Positions 26,463-39,961 of a stretch of DNA of 64,000 bases are shown piece after piece. Origin of the DNA: Pseudenterobacter timonensis (GTDB lineage: Bacteria > Pseudomonadota > Gammaproteobacteria > Enterobacterales > Enterobacteriaceae). Each line of letters opens with the position of its first letter. The first letter of the stretch is position 1. The stretch is taken from the NCBI RefSeq assembly GCF_900021175.1, contig NZ_FCOP01000007.1, positions 1-64,000 of the forward strand. The letters run 5' to 3'. The notes beneath the pieces are model-generated. The model ran no database searches and was not told the origin of the DNA. It worked only from the letters and a program-made list of their open reading frames with translations. Both the position numbers and the translations under genes were made by a program.

Positions 26463-26882
26463 ATGGCAATGACTTACCACCTGGACGTCGTCAGCGCAGA
26501 GCAACAAATGTTCTCTGGTCTGGTCGAGAAAATCCAGGTAACGGGTAGTGAAGGTGAACTGGGGATCTTCCCCGGGCACGCACCGCTGCTCACCGCCATT
26601 AAGCCTGGTATGATCCGCATCGTTAAGCAGTTCGGTCATGAAGAGTTTATCTATCTGTCCGGCGGCATTCTTGAAGTGCAGCCAGGCAGCGTGACCGTTC
26701 TGGCTGATACCGCAATTCGCGGCCAGGATCTCGACGAAGCGCGAGCCCTGGAGTCCAAGCGTAAAGCGGAAGAGCACATTAAGAGCTCTCACGGTGACGT
26801 GGATTACGCACAGGCGTCTGCGGAGCTGGCCAAAGCGATCGCGAAACTGCGCGTTATCGAGTTGACCAAGAAAGCGATGTAA
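26463..26882 (+). CDS. atpC: F0F1 ATP synthase subunit epsilon
   Basis: This shaft-associated regulatory subunit inhibits hydrolysis by extending its C-terminal helices. It has 139 residues: an N-terminal beta-sandwich (about 1-85) followed by two helices. It is the last gene of the operon, with a clear terminator 20 bp downstream. Confidence 0.97.
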   Translation: MAMTYHLDVVSAEQQMFSGLVEKIQVTGSEGELGIFPGHAPLLTAIKPGMIRIVKQFGHEEFIYLSGGILEVQPGSVTVLADTAIRGQDLDEARALESKRKAEEHIKSSHGDVDYAQASAELAKAIAKLRVIELTKKAM

Positions 26883-26901
26883 CACCGGCTTGAAAAGCAC
26901 A

Positions 26902-26935
26902 AAAGCCAGTCTGGTTATCAGGCTGGCTTTTTTTA
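26902..26935 (+). terminator. Terminator of the atp operon
   Basis: AAAGCCAG (26,902-26,909) pairs with CTGGCTTT (26,923-26,930), and a run of T follows to 26,934. This is a standard rho-independent terminator just after atpC. Confidence 0.92.
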
Positions 26936-26980
26936 TGGCTGCGTTTCCACTTTTATGAAACTGAAATCGGGTTTTATTAT

Positions 26981-27000
26981 TTTGTGATATTCGTCACAAA
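26981..27000. promoter_or_regulatory. CRP site 1 upstream of the atpC-glmU small gene
   Basis: TGTGATATTCGTCACA has both perfect CRP half-sites (TGTGA-N6-TCACA) and extends to a 20-bp stretch with flanking TT/AA. It is centred about 47 bp before the presumed transcription start near 27,038. Confidence 0.8.
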
Positions 27001-27025
27001 AATATTGATCGGTCAAATTTTGAGG

Positions 27026-27054
27026 TATAGACTTGTTTTGTGATGCAGGTCACA
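27026..27054. promoter_or_regulatory. Promoter -10 and CRP site 2
   Basis: TATAGA (27,026-27,031) is a plausible -10. TGTGATGCAGGTCACA (27,039-27,054) is a second perfect-core CRP site, just downstream and overlapping the expected start. Placement of one site upstream and one over the start suggests glucose-dependent control with possible repression. Confidence 0.6.
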
Positions 27055-27085
27055 TTATCAACGCCAACAAAATCAGGATGCCCCT

Positions 27086-27157
27086 ATGAAACTGATCAAT
27101 AAAATCATCGCTCTGTTCAGCAACATGAATTTCTCTTTCGGTACATTCAACCACTAA
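27086..27157 (+). CDS. Possible 23-residue small protein under CRP control
   Basis: A short reading frame begins MKLINKIIALF and ends FGTFNH. An AGGA 7 nt upstream is a fair ribosome-binding site, and the two CRP sites with a -10 lie just before it. The N-terminal half is hydrophobic with lysines, as in many small membrane-associated peptides. I do not recognise the family. The following transcript region (to about 27,275) has a C-rich run with repeated CCTCC, so the RNA could also act by base pairing. Translation is an inference from position and ribosome-binding site only. Confidence 0.45.
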   Translation: MKLINKIIALFSNMNFSFGTFNH

Positions 27158-27511
27158 TTTGCTGAACGCCGAGAGGCGCCGCGCTTACCGTTGTGTGATA
27201 AGCAACGCGCCATCTGGCGAAGTCCTGACTGTTCTTACTCCTCCCCTCCTCCCCTCCTCCCATAAAAGCTCTCCCGATCTTTATTCATAAGACGAAAAAA
27301 TAGCTAACCTGTTGTGGTGTCTGACGAGTTGCTGCAAGAAAGCTATTTTCCGAAGGAAAAGTGATTTACTCTGACCGTAAAACTGGCCTGAAACGCCTGT
27401 CAGAAAGCGTTATTGCGTGTTTTAACAGCGTTCCATTTTATGCTGCAAAATATGTAGAATTTTCAACGTTAAAGGGTTTTACTTTCCACCTAAATTACAG
27501 TCAGGACGCGT
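27158..27511 (+). other. Untranslated stretch before glmU with CCTCC repeats
   Basis: This 354-bp region holds GCGCC-rich sequence (27,167-27,220) and a pyrimidine run with four CCTCC-like repeats (27,239-27,262). It continues into the glmU leader, with AT-rich sequence near 27,440-27,495. No reading frame of note is present, and no terminator separates the small gene from glmU. Confidence 0.5.
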
Positions 27512-28882
27512 ATGTTGAATAATACGATGAGCGTGGTCATCCTTGCCGCTGGCAAAGGTACCCGTATGTATTCCGATATCCCAAAAGTGCTGCACACCCT
27601 CGCAGGAAAGCCGATGGTGCAGCATGTTATTGATGCGGCAAATGAATTAGGCGCGACTAACGTGCATCTGGTTTACGGTCACGGCGGCGATCTGCTTAAA
27701 AAAACGCTGCGTGATGACAATCTTAACTGGGTGCTCCAGGCAGAACAGCTTGGAACAGGCCACGCTATGCAGCAGGCTGCGCCGCACTTTGCCGATGACG
27801 AAGATATTCTCATGCTCTACGGGGATGTTCCGCTGATCTCCGTGGAGACGCTCTCCCGTCTGCGTGAAGCGAAACCGCAGGGCGGTATTGGTTTGTTAAC
27901 CGTTGTGCTGGACGATCCCACCGGCTATGGCCGCATCACCCGCGAAAACGGCCAGGTGACGGGTATTGTCGAGCATAAAGATGCCACCGACGAACAGCGC
28001 CAGATTCAGGAGATCAATACCGGTATCCTGATCGCTAACGGCGCAGATATGAAGCGCTGGCTGTCGAAGCTGAACAACAACAACGCGCAGGGTGAATATT
28101 ACATCACCGATATTATCGCGCTGGCGCATCAGGAAGGACGTGAAATTGCCGCCGTGCATCCGGCGCGTATTAGCGAAACGGAAGGCGTGAACAACCGCCT
28201 GCAGCTTTCCCGCCTTGAGCGTATTTATCAGGCCGAGCAGGCGGGAAAACTGCTGCTGGCGGGGGGCATGCTGCGCGATCCTGCACGTTTTGACCTGCGT
28301 GGCACCCTGAATCACGGGCGCGACGTGGAGATCGATGCGAACGTTATCATCGAAGGCAACGTGACGCTGGGCGATCGCGTCAAAATCGGCGCGGGCTCGG
28401 TGATTAAAAACAGCGTGATCGGCGACGACTGCGAAATTAGCCCCTATAGCGTGGTGGAAGATGCGCGTCTTGATGCGGCCTGCACCATCGGTCCGTTTGC
28501 GCGTTTGCGCCCGGGCGCCGAGCTGCTGGAAGGCGCGCACGTCGGTAACTTTGTTGAGATGAAAAAGGCGCGTCTGGGTAAAGGCTCCAAAGCCGGTCAC
28601 CTCACCTATCTGGGCGATGCGGAAATCGGCGATAACGTGAACATCGGCGCAGGGACCATTACCTGCAACTACGATGGCGCGAATAAGTTTAAAACCATCA
28701 TCGGTGACGACGTGTTTGTTGGCTCCGACACGCAGCTGGTGGCGCCTGTCACCGTCGGGAATGGCGCAACCATTGCCGCCGGAACGACCGTAACGCGCGA
28801 CGTAGCGGATAATGAATTAGTGTTAAGCCGCGTGCCGCAGGTGCACAAGCAGGGCTGGAAACGCCCGGTGAAGAAAAAGTAA
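27512..28882 (+). CDS. glmU: Bifunctional UDP-N-acetylglucosamine pyrophosphorylase / glucosamine-1-phosphate acetyltransferase
   Basis: The product carries out the last two steps of UDP-GlcNAc synthesis for peptidoglycan and LPS. Of 456 residues, the N-terminal uridylyltransferase carries LAAGKGTRM near residues 11-19. The C-terminal half is a left-handed beta helix of hexapeptide repeats (for example [19 protein letters not shown]) that acetylates glucosamine-1-phosphate. It lies upstream of glmS, with which it is co-transcribed in E. coli. Confidence 0.97.
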   Translation: MLNNTMSVVILAAGKGTRMYSDIPKVLHTLAGKPMVQHVIDAANELGATNVHLVYGHGGDLLKKTLRDDNLNWVLQAEQLGTGHAMQQAAPHFADDEDILMLYGDVPLISVETLSRLREAKPQGGIGLLTVVLDDPTGYGRITRENGQVTGIVEHKDATDEQRQIQEINTGILIANGADMKRWLSKLNNNNAQGEYYITDIIALAHQEGREIAAVHPARISETEGVNNRLQLSRLERIYQAEQAGKLLLAGGMLRDPARFDLRGTLNHGRDVEIDANVIIEGNVTLGDRVKIGAGSVIKNSVIGDDCEISPYSVVEDARLDAACTIGPFARLRPGAELLEGAHVGNFVEMKKARLGKGSKAGHLTYLGDAEIGDNVNIGAGTITCNYDGANKFKTIIGDDVFVGSDTQLVAPVTVGNGATIAAGTTVTRDVADNELVLSRVPQVHKQGWKRPVKKK

Positions 28883-28888
28883 CGGATT

Positions 28889-28986
28889 TACCCCTCACCC
28901 TGCCCCTCTCCCGCAAGGGAGAGAGGATCGTTCGGTGCGGTGTTTTTCTCCCTCGCCCCTTTGGGGAGAGGGCCGGGGTGAGGGGA
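28889..28986. repeat. Large inverted repeat between glmU and glmS
   Basis: CCCCTCACCCTGCCCCTCTC at the left and GAGAGGGCCGGGGTGAGGGG at the right are imperfect reverse complements. Each half contains its own short hairpin (CTCTCCC-GCAA-GGGAGAG and CTCCCTCGCCCC facing GGGGAGAGGG). A half unit also lies at 9,068. It is a dispersed enterobacterial intergenic palindrome in the glmUS message. Confidence 0.75.
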
Positions 28987-29118
28987 TAATATAATCCTCC
29001 CCCCAAAAGCAGTACCCATAAAAATAACCCCACTCTCTACAAGGCTCGGGGCGCCCGGAAAGGGCAAAACAGGTCAGCGACAACGCATGGCATATCGCCA
29101 TAATCAGGAAATTTAACT

Positions 29119-30948
29119 ATGTGTGGAATTGTTGGCGCAGTTGCGCAGCGTGATATTGCTGAAATCCTTCTCGAAGGTTTACGTCGTCTGGAATACCGTG
29201 GTTACGACTCTGCCGGTCTGGCCGTTGTCGATGCTGAAGGGCATATGACCCGTCTGCGCCGTCTCGGTAAAGTACAGATGCTGGCCCAGGCGGCGGAAGA
29301 ACATCCGCTTCATGGCGGAACCGGTATCGCACATACCCGCTGGGCGACCCATGGCGAGCCGTCAGAAGGCAACGCTCACCCGCATGTTTCTGAACATATC
29401 GTGGTCGTGCATAACGGCATTATTGAAAACCACGAACCGCTGCGCGAAACGCTGAAAGCGCGCGGCTACACCTTTGTTTCTGAGACCGACACCGAAGTGA
29501 TTGCGCACCTGGTTCACTGGGAGCTGGCGCAAGGCGGTACGCTGCGTGATGCGGTACTGCGCGCTATCCCGCAGCTGCGCGGCGCTTACGGTACGGTTAT
29601 CCTGGACTCCCGCGATCCGGATACCCTGCTGGCGGCCCGCTCCGGTAGCCCGATGGTTATCGGCCTGGGCATGGGGGAAAACTTCATCGCCTCCGATCAG
29701 CTGGCTCTGCTGCCGGTGACACGTCGCTTTATCTTCCTGGAAGAGGGCGATATTGCGGAAGTCACTCGTCGCAGCGTCACCGTATTCGATACCAGCGCCG
29801 CTGAAGTTAAGCGTCAGGAGATTGAATCTAATCTGCAATACGACGCGGGCGATAAAGGCGCTTACCGTCACTACATGCAGAAAGAGATCTACGAGCAGCC
29901 GAACGCGATTAAAAACACGCTAACCGGCCGTATCAGTCACGGTGAAGTGGATCTGAGCGAGCTGGGCGCCAACGCGAACGACATGCTGGCGCAGGTGGAG
30001 CATATCCAGATTGTCGCCTGCGGTACCTCCTATAACTCCGGTATGGTTTCCCGTTACTGGTTTGAATCGCTTGCAGGCGTCCCTTGCGACGTGGAGATCG
30101 CTTCCGAGTTCCGCTATCGCAAATCCGCCGTGCGCCGTAACAGCCTGATGATTACCCTGTCGCAGTCGGGCGAAACGGCAGATACGCTGGCGGCGCTGCG
30201 TCTTTCGAAAGAGCTGGGCTACCTTGGCTCGCTGGCTATCTGTAACGTGCCGGGCTCCTCGCTGGTACGTGAGTCCGATCTGGCGCTGATGACCAAAGCC
30301 GGGACGGAAATTGGCGTGGCCTCCACCAAAGCCTTCACCACACAGCTGACCGTGCTGCTGATGCTGGTGGCGAAGCTGGCGCGTCTGAAAGGCCAGGATG
30401 CTGAAGTTGAGCATGAGATTGTTCATGGTCTGCAGGCGTTGCCGAGCCGCATTGAACAGATGCTTTCCCAGGACAAACGTATCGAGCAGCTGGCCGAAGA
30501 TTTCTCCGACAAGCACCACGCTCTCTTCCTGGGGCGCGGCGATCAGTATCCGATCGCGCTGGAGGGGGCGCTGAAGCTGAAGGAGATCTCCTACATCCAC
30601 GCCGAAGCCTATGCGGCAGGCGAGCTGAAACACGGTCCGCTGGCGCTGATTGATGCCGATATGCCGGTTATTGTCGTGGCGCCAAACAATGAGCTGCTGG
30701 AAAAATTGAAATCCAACATCGAAGAGGTTCGCGCCCGCGGTGGTCAGCTTTATGTGTTTGCCGATCGCGACGCTGGTTTTGTCAGCAGCGATAATATGCA
30801 CATTATCGAGATGCCACACGTCGAAGAGGTGATTGCGCCTATCTTCTACACGGTTCCGCTGCAATTACTCTCCTATCACGTCGCGCTGATTAAAGGCACC
30901 GACGTCGATCAGCCGCGTAACCTGGCGAAATCCGTTACCGTCGAGTAA
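29119..30948 (+). CDS. glmS: Glutamine-fructose-6-phosphate aminotransferase (isomerizing) GlmS
   Basis: The product makes glucosamine-6-phosphate from fructose-6-phosphate and glutamine, the entry step to amino sugars. Of 609 residues, Cys2 is the N-terminal nucleophile of the glutaminase domain ([11 protein letters not shown]). Two SIS domains follow, with the CGTSYNSG sugar-phosphate loop. In E. coli the message is activated by the small RNA GlmZ; the repeat-rich leader here was not checked for pairing. It ends at a strong terminator. Confidence 0.97.
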   Translation: MCGIVGAVAQRDIAEILLEGLRRLEYRGYDSAGLAVVDAEGHMTRLRRLGKVQMLAQAAEEHPLHGGTGIAHTRWATHGEPSEGNAHPHVSEHIVVVHNGIIENHEPLRETLKARGYTFVSETDTEVIAHLVHWELAQGGTLRDAVLRAIPQLRGAYGTVILDSRDPDTLLAARSGSPMVIGLGMGENFIASDQLALLPVTRRFIFLEEGDIAEVTRRSVTVFDTSAAEVKRQEIESNLQYDAGDKGAYRHYMQKEIYEQPNAIKNTLTGRISHGEVDLSELGANANDMLAQVEHIQIVACGTSYNSGMVSRYWFESLAGVPCDVEIASEFRYRKSAVRRNSLMITLSQSGETADTLAALRLSKELGYLGSLAICNVPGSSLVRESDLALMTKAGTEIGVASTKAFTTQLTVLLMLVAKLARLKGQDAEVEHEIVHGLQALPSRIEQMLSQDKRIEQLAEDFSDKHHALFLGRGDQYPIALEGALKLKEISYIHAEAYAAGELKHGPLALIDADMPVIVVAPNNELLEKLKSNIEEVRARGGQLYVFADRDAGFVSSDNMHIIEMPHVEEVIAPIFYTVPLQLLSYHVALIKGTDVDQPRNLAKSVTVE

Positions 30949-30957
30949 TCCCTCCAG

Positions 30958-30983
30958 GCTCCACCTCCGGGTGGAGCTTTTTT
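30958..30983 (+). terminator. Terminator of glmUS
   Basis: GCTCCACC (30,958-30,965), loop TCCG and GGTGGAGC (30,970-30,977) are followed by six T. This is a canonical rho-independent terminator. Confidence 0.94.
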
Positions 30984-31145
30984 ACCCTGCCTGGTTTATT
31001 TATTTGCTCAATTCTTGTGCTTTTTTAATGATGTCACTTTGTCATCTTCAGCGACTTTTTTCGGTGTCATATAAAGAAAATAGTACTGAAAAAGTACTGT
31101 CATGTTTGTAGCTAAATATCTGATTATTATAAACTATTTTGCTGA

Positions 31146-32312
<1,167 letters not shown>

Positions 32313-32334
32313 CAGGATATTTTTGACGAAGATG

Positions 32335-32404
32335 GCGGGTGGCGCGTAGCGATCCCGCCCTACGGTTCATCCTGTAGGCCCGGTAAGCGCCAGCGCCACC
32401 GGGC
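32335..32404. repeat. REP/BIME element between pstS and pstC
   Basis: GGCGGGTGGCGCGTAGCGATC with its partner, and a second REP unit AGGCCCGGTAAGCGCCAGCG followed by CCACCGGGC, lie in the 127-bp gap. This is the usual position for decoupling the abundant binding protein message from the permease genes. Confidence 0.85.
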
Positions 32405-32436
32405 ATATTCGTAAGACGTCTCATAAAGAAGAGTAA

Positions 32437-34289
<1,853 letters not shown>

Positions 34290-34324
34290 ATTTTTACGGC
34301 GCGGCACATCGCGGCGCCGAATGA

Positions 34325-35110
<786 letters not shown>

Positions 35111-35124
35111 TTGAGGAGTGCGCT

Positions 35125-35850
35125 ATGGATAATTTGAACCTTAACAAACACATTTCAGGCCAGTTCAACGCTGAACTGGAAAGTATCCGCACTCAGGTCA
35201 TGACCATGGGCGGCATGGTGGAGCAGCAGCTCTCCGATGCGATCACCGCCATGCACAACCAGGACAGCGAGCTGGCAAAGCGCGTCATCGAGGGTGACCA
35301 GAAGGTCAACATGATGGAAGTGGCCATTGACGAGGCCTGCGTGCGCATTATCGCCAAGCGCCAGCCAACGGCGAGCGACCTGCGCCTGGTGATGGCGATT
35401 ATCAAGACTATTGCCGAACTGGAGCGCATCGGCGACGTGGCGGATAAAATTTGCCGCACCGCGCTGGAGAAGTTCTCCCAGCAGCACCAGCCGCTGCTGG
35501 TAAGCCTGGAGTCGCTGGGGCGTCACACCGTACAGATGCTGCACGACGTGCTGGATGCCTTTGCGCGTATGGATCTCGACGAAGCGGTACGTATCTACCG
35601 TGAAGACAAGAAGGTCGATCAGGAGTACGAGGGCATCGTGCGTCAGCTGATGACCTACATGATGGAAGATTCCCGCACCATTCCAAGCGTGCTGACCGCG
35701 CTGTTCTGCGCGCGCTCGATCGAGCGCATCGGCGATCGCTGCCAGAACATTTGTGAATACATCTTCTACTTCGTGAAGGGGCAGGATTTTCGTCACGTGG
35801 GCGGCGACGAGCTGGATAAGCTGCTGGCCGGTAAAGATCCGAAAGAGTAA
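35125..35850 (+). CDS. phoU: Phosphate signalling protein PhoU
   Basis: This 241-residue all-helical protein has two repeated three-helix halves, each with the metal-binding E/D-rich motif (ERIGDVADK and ERIGDRCQN). It passes the Pst transport state to the PhoR-PhoB system and keeps the Pho regulon off when phosphate is plentiful. It is the last gene of the operon, followed by a BIME. Confidence 0.97.
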   Translation: MDNLNLNKHISGQFNAELESIRTQVMTMGGMVEQQLSDAITAMHNQDSELAKRVIEGDQKVNMMEVAIDEACVRIIAKRQPTASDLRLVMAIIKTIAELERIGDVADKICRTALEKFSQQHQPLLVSLESLGRHTVQMLHDVLDAFARMDLDEAVRIYREDKKVDQEYEGIVRQLMTYMMEDSRTIPSVLTALFCARSIERIGDRCQNICEYIFYFVKGQDFRHVGGDELDKLLAGKDPKE

Positions 35851-35861
35851 TCCGCGGTAAT

Positions 35862-35932
35862 ATGCCCGGTGGCGCTGCGCTTACCGGGCCTGCGAGCCCT
35901 GTAGGCCGGATAAGCGTTAGCGCCATCCGGCT
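35862..35932. repeat. REP/BIME element after phoU
   Basis: TGCCCGGTGGCGCTGCGCTT with ACCGGGC, and GTAGGCCGGATAAGCG with AGCGCCATCCGGC, form two opposed palindromic units between the convergent phoU and yieH genes. Confidence 0.9.
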
Positions 35933-35940
35933 TTGTTTTT

Positions 35941-36606
35941 TCAGCGAGTAATATCCCACCCGCGCGCCTTCCACAGCGCCGGCAGCTGCGCCAGTTCGGT
36001 AAAGGTCGTCACGTTAGGATGATCGATTGGCTTGTTATGCGGATCGGCGCAGAAGTAAAACACCTCCATGCCTGCATCAATCCCCGACTGCGCGCCCGCG
36101 GTGGAGTCATCCACCAGAATGCAGTTCTCCACGTTCACGCCCATCGCTTTCGCTGCATGGAACATCAGTGCCGGATCGGGTTTCCAGCGCTGAATATCGT
36201 AGCCGCTGAACAGCTTTTCCGGGAAATGGTGCAACATATTGAGCTTGCCAAGCGAATGCTGCATTTTGCTGACCGGGCCGTTAGAGACCACGCAGATTGG
36301 CACCGTCATCGCGTCCAGCAGGGCGTTTGCGCCGGCAATCACCTCCAGCTCCGCATCGAACAGACGTGCGACCTCGGCGCGGTAGACCGGCTCCAGTTCA
36401 GCCTTTGCCAGGCTGACGCCATGCTCGGCGTTAATAATGTCGATAATCTCGTAAAGCTTCACGCCCTTAAAGCGCTTAAACACTTCACTGAGATCGAGCG
36501 TAATGCCAAATTCCTGGAACATGGTGACATACGCGCGGGAACAGATGACCTCACTGTCGACCAGCGTACCGTCGCAGTCAAAAAATACCGCTTCAATCTT
36601 AGACAT
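35941..36606 (-). CDS. yieH: HAD-family 6-phosphogluconate phosphatase YieH
   Basis: This 221-residue cytoplasmic phosphatase has the HAD nucleophile motif FFDCDGTLVDSE at residues 8-19. Motif II is a serine/asparagine after VVSNGP, and motif IV is ILVDDS. E. coli YieH removes phosphate from 6-phosphogluconate and related sugar phosphates. The start at 36,606 matches that length; the reading frame extends upstream without homology. It is divergent from adeP. Confidence 0.93.
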   Translation of the reverse strand: MSKIEAVFFDCDGTLVDSEVICSRAYVTMFQEFGITLDLSEVFKRFKGVKLYEIIDIINAEHGVSLAKAELEPVYRAEVARLFDAELEVIAGANALLDAMTVPICVVSNGPVSKMQHSLGKLNMLHHFPEKLFSGYDIQRWKPDPALMFHAAKAMGVNVENCILVDDSTAGAQSGIDAGMEVFYFCADPHNKPIDHPNVTTFTELAQLPALWKARGWDITR

Positions 36607-36654
36607 GCCTTTCCTTCTCACCAGTTTAACGTTTACGTCTTCTTTTTTACCGGG

Positions 36655-36670
36655 ACGCAATCGTTGCCGT
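36655..36670. promoter_or_regulatory. PurR operator upstream of adeP
   Basis: ACGCAATCGTTGCCGT differs from the PurR consensus ACGCAAACGTTTNCGT at two positions only and lies 100 bp before adeP. Purine repression of adenine uptake fits the gene's function. Confidence 0.75.
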
Positions 36671-36771
36671 ATAAGCAAAATCAATGAAAAAAAGTATTAC
36701 GCAACCGCCCCTATTGTCGCATTTTGGTATAGGATAGCGACGAATTTTCCCTCCTTGTTCGGAAATTGATG

Positions 36772-38109
36772 ATGAATCAACCACACACTACCCAGACGTC
36801 TGGTCAGGGGATGCTGGAGCGCGTGTTCAAACTGCGCGAGCACGGCACAACGGCACGCACCGAAGTGATCGCCGGTTTTACCACCTTCCTGACGATGGTT
36901 TACATCGTTTTTGTGAACCCGCAAATTCTTGGCGTAGCTGGCATGGATACCAGCGCCGTCTTTGTCACCACTTGCCTTATCGCGGCCCTTGGCAGCATTC
37001 TGATGGGCATATTCGCTAACCTGCCGGTGGCGCTGGCACCCGCGATGGGTCTGAACGCCTTCTTCGCCTTTGTTGTGGTTCAGGCGATGGGCCTGCCGTG
37101 GCAGGTAGGGATGGGCGCAATTTTCTGGGGCGCGATTGGTCTGCTGCTCCTGACCATCTTCCGCGTGCGCTACTGGATGATCGCCAATATCCCGGTCAGC
37201 CTGCGCGTCGGCATCACCAGCGGTATCGGCCTGTTCATCGGCATGATGGGGCTGAAAAATGCCGGTGTTATCGTGGCAAACCCGGAAACGCTGGTCAGCA
37301 TCGGTAACCTGACCTCACACAGCGTGCTGCTGGGCGTGCTGGGCTTCTTTATTATTGCGATTCTGGCATCGCGCAATATTCATGCGGCGGTGCTGGTCTC
37401 CATTATCGTGACGACGCTGCTGGGCTGGATGTTTGGCGATGTGCATTACAACGGTATCGTCTCCGCGCCGCCGAGCATCGCGAACGTGGTGGGGCATGTC
37501 GATCTGGCAGGCTCCTTTAACCTGGGGCTGGCCGGGGTCATTTTCTCCTTCATGCTGGTTAACCTCTTTGACTCCTCCGGTACGCTGATCGGTGTGACCG
37601 ATAAAGCCGGACTGGCGGACGAGAAGGGCAAATTCCCGCGCATGAAGCAGGCACTGTATGTGGATAGCGTCTCGTCGGTAGTCGGCTCTTTCATCGGTAC
37701 CTCATCCGTGACCGCCTATATTGAATCGTCCTCTGGCGTTTCTGTGGGTGGCCGTACCGGTTTGACCGCCGTTGTCGTCGGGCTGCTGTTCCTGCTGGTG
37801 ATTTTCCTCTCGCCGCTGGCGGGCATGGTTCCGTCTTACGCGGCAGCAGGCGCGTTGATCTACGTGGGCGTGCTGATGACCTCCAGCCTGGCGCGCGTAA
37901 ACTGGCACGATTTAACCGAAGCGGTACCGGCGTTTATTACCGCGGTAATGATGCCCTTCAGTTTCTCCATCACCGAAGGCATTGCGCTGGGCTTTATCTC
38001 CTACTGCGTGATGAAGATTGGGACCGGCCGTCTGCGCGATCTCAGCCCGTGCGTCATCATCGTGGCGCTGCTGTTCGTGCTGAAGATTGTGTTTATTGAC
38101 GCGCACTAA
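36772..38109 (+). CDS. adeP: Adenine permease AdeP (NCS2/AzgA family)
   Basis: This inner-membrane proton-linked adenine importer has 445 residues from the second of two adjacent ATG codons, equal to E. coli AdeP; the ATG at 36,769 is the alternative. Family motifs include FVNPQILGVAGMD, PVALAPAMGLNAFFAF and SVTAYIESSSGVSVGGRTG. It has about 13-14 membrane segments. It is probably repressed by PurR through the box at 36,655. Confidence 0.95.
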   Translation: MNQPHTTQTSGQGMLERVFKLREHGTTARTEVIAGFTTFLTMVYIVFVNPQILGVAGMDTSAVFVTTCLIAALGSILMGIFANLPVALAPAMGLNAFFAFVVVQAMGLPWQVGMGAIFWGAIGLLLLTIFRVRYWMIANIPVSLRVGITSGIGLFIGMMGLKNAGVIVANPETLVSIGNLTSHSVLLGVLGFFIIAILASRNIHAAVLVSIIVTTLLGWMFGDVHYNGIVSAPPSIANVVGHVDLAGSFNLGLAGVIFSFMLVNLFDSSGTLIGVTDKAGLADEKGKFPRMKQALYVDSVSSVVGSFIGTSSVTAYIESSSGVSVGGRTGLTAVVVGLLFLLVIFLSPLAGMVPSYAAAGALIYVGVLMTSSLARVNWHDLTEAVPAFITAVMMPFSFSITEGIALGFISYCVMKIGTGRLRDLSPCVIIVALLFVLKIVFIDAH

Positions 38110-38124
38110 GGTGCGGTTTGTGGT

Positions 38125-38199
38125 GTCAGGTGGCGCTTCGCTTACCTGACCTACTGACGAGTGTAGGCCCGGTAAGCGCTAGCGCCACCGGGCTTTTTT
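38125..38199. repeat. REP/BIME element between adeP and yieF
   Basis: GTCAGGTGGCGCTTCGCTTA with CCTGAC, and AGGCCCGGTAAGCGCTAGCG with CCACCGGGC ending in six T, form two palindromic units. The second with its T run could double as the adeP terminator. Confidence 0.88.
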
Positions 38200-38200
38200 A

Positions 38201-38767
38201 TCAGGTTTTAACCCGCTTAATATAATCCCCAAACGCGGTAAGTTGGCCAGAGAGATGGTCACGCGTACCCTGATCAACCACTTCCCCCGTTTGCACATCG
38301 ACCTTGTTCTGAATCACCCCGCCCATAAATTCCGGTTTGTTCATGACCATCGCATCAAGAAAGACGAGGATCTGGCGCAGGTGATACTGGCAGCGCGCAC
38401 CGCCGATCGCGCCCATTGAACTGGTCTGGAGCAGCACCGGTTTACCGGCCAGCGGCTGTTCCGGAAGGCGCGAAAGCCAGTCGATAGCATTCTTCAGGCC
38501 GCCCGGCACCGAATAGTTATATTCCGGCGTCACAATGACCACGCCGTCCGCCTGGCGGATCTGCTCTGCAAGCGTTTCCACGCTCTGCGGAAATCCCTCT
38601 TCCTGCTGGATATCGGCATCGTAAAGCGGAATGTCGCGGATGGAGGGCAGAGCGGCGATCTCCATGCCCGCGGGGGCGAGTTTTGGCAGCATATTAGCCA
38701 CCATCCCGTTAAATGAACCTTTGCGCAGGCTTCCCAGTAACGTAACAACCTTTAACGTCTCAGACAT
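38201..38767 (-). CDS. yieF: NAD(P)H-dependent FMN reductase (quinone/chromate reductase YieF/ChrR)
   Basis: This 188-residue flavoprotein reduces quinones and, in vitro, chromate. The FMN phosphate loop GSLRKGSFN is at residues 12-20, and PEYNYSVPGGLKNAIDWLSR is the conserved second flavin site. The ATG at 38,767 matches E. coli YieF. It lies just downstream of yieE on the same strand. Confidence 0.95.
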   Translation of the reverse strand: MSETLKVVTLLGSLRKGSFNGMVANMLPKLAPAGMEIAALPSIRDIPLYDADIQQEEGFPQSVETLAEQIRQADGVVIVTPEYNYSVPGGLKNAIDWLSRLPEQPLAGKPVLLQTSSMGAIGGARCQYHLRQILVFLDAMVMNKPEFMGGVIQNKVDVQTGEVVDQGTRDHLSGQLTAFGDYIKRVKT

Positions 38768-38801
38768 GACTACTCCTTTCATCATGATGATCCGGAACGG
38801 A

Positions 38802-39551
38802 TCAGCTAAGAGGATATGCTTTTTCTGTCGGTAAGCTGGTTAATCTCATCAGGCGTGCCGCAGGCTCGTTAGCGCGTTCAGGCACATCCGCAAGCGTATG
38901 CCATCCTTCCCTGCTGTCAAATTCCCAGAATTTTAGCCGTTCGATGGCGGGTGTCGCCGCCACCGACCAAATCAGCACATCTTCCGCATCGCTCACCGCC
39001 TCTACTCGCGTGCCCCTGGTTACCCGCAGGCGACCCGAACCTGGCAGTAACTGCAGCAGGCTGGCATCGTCTGAGGCGCATCCGCAGAGCTTACGCACCG
39101 CCTGACGCAGCGTGATCAGCTGCGCTCTGGCTTCATTCGGGTCGTTTTGGTTACGTACCCACAGCGCCTCATTGCTGGAGAGGGGGTAGGCATCGTGGGC
39201 GTGCAGCCCGCCGTGAAAACCGTGCGTGGCGCGCCTGAGTTCCATATCCAGGCCGCAGTCGCCTTCGGTGGTCAGCGCCACGCCAACGATATTGCCCGTA
39301 TAGGCGATGGAAAAACGAGGAAGCTCAGGATCGGCAAAGACCGGCCGGCCTTCCGGTTGCGTAAGCATCTCGGGCAGTTCGTGGGTGCCGTAGAGCATAA
39401 AGAGCAGTTCAGCGAGCAGCGCCCGGGAGGCTAAAAATCGTGAGCGGCGGTGCTCCGGCATCCTGCGCGCTGCATCGTGGCAGGCGGTGGAAAGCCTGAC
39501 GGATACCAGCCGTCCTTCTGTAAGTCTCCCTCTTGCAAAATGCGTTGCCAT
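38802..39551 (-). CDS. yieE: Phosphopantetheinyl transferase-like protein YieE
   Basis: The 249-residue product is placed in the 4'-phosphopantetheinyl transferase superfamily, which transfers phosphopantetheine from CoA to carrier proteins. The Mg-binding GLDMELRR segment fits the family motif. The substrate of YieE is unknown. The ATG at 39,551 gives the E. coli length. It is the last recognisable core gene before the disturbed zone; mdtL and yidZ, its neighbours in E. coli, are missing. Confidence 0.88.
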   Translation of the reverse strand: MATHFARGRLTEGRLVSVRLSTACHDAARRMPEHRRSRFLASRALLAELLFMLYGTHELPEMLTQPEGRPVFADPELPRFSIAYTGNIVGVALTTEGDCGLDMELRRATHGFHGGLHAHDAYPLSSNEALWVRNQNDPNEARAQLITLRQAVRKLCGCASDDASLLQLLPGSGRLRVTRGTRVEAVSDAEDVLIWSVAATPAIERLKFWEFDSREGWHTLADVPERANEPAARLMRLTSLPTEKAYPLS

Positions 39552-39643
39552 TTTTCGCTCCGTGATAATGGTCTGTATCATAAGTTAAACGGTTACATCA
39601 TTATCGCTTAACTTACGCCAGGTTTTAATCGCTAAATAGGACA

Positions 39644-39766
39644 ATGGGAAGCTTGTGGACCGAACTTTACATTCGGTTAGACCGAAAAGAAGAAACGAGT
39701 GTGGTTTTAGCTGAGCTTTATAAGGCGGACGAAAAACCAGTAAGCCCGGCCTTGCTGTCAGAGTGA
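39644..39766 (+). CDS. Small reading frame, 40 codons, doubtful
   Basis: ATG to TGA encodes a 40-residue peptide beginning MGSLWTELYIRLDRKEE, with AGGA only 3 nt before the ATG, which is too close for good initiation. No family is recognised. It could be a remnant of an older insertion between yieE and the GNAT gene. Confidence 0.2.
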   Translation: MGSLWTELYIRLDRKEETSVVLAELYKADEKPVSPALLSE

Positions 39767-39961
39767 ATGAATGGCTTTTACGCCGATGAAAGCCAATAAA
39801 ACCCGCTTTTACCGGCGGTGAATGCGGGTTTGTGAAAACAATACAGAAGCTGGAAAATCGAGCTAACTCGTTAATCTGTCAGCGATATGTGCCTTGAAAG
39901 CATGGCTATGGGCACATTCAAGGACACAAAAGCGGGATGTTTGCTGATCCAGATGACAACG
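39767..39961. other. Non-coding stretch with two hairpins upstream of the mobile zone
   Basis: AAACCCGC (39,799-39,806) pairs with GCGGGTTT (39,824-39,831), a possible terminator. TGTGCCTTGAA (39,888-39,898) pairs with TTCAAGGACACA (39,917-39,928) with one bulge. No gene is seen here. Confidence 0.4.

Noticed and set aside
27239-27262. C-rich repeat considered as a CRISPR or tandem repeat
   Set aside because: The unit is only 7-8 bases without spacers, so it is not a CRISPR array. It was kept only as part of the small RNA candidate.
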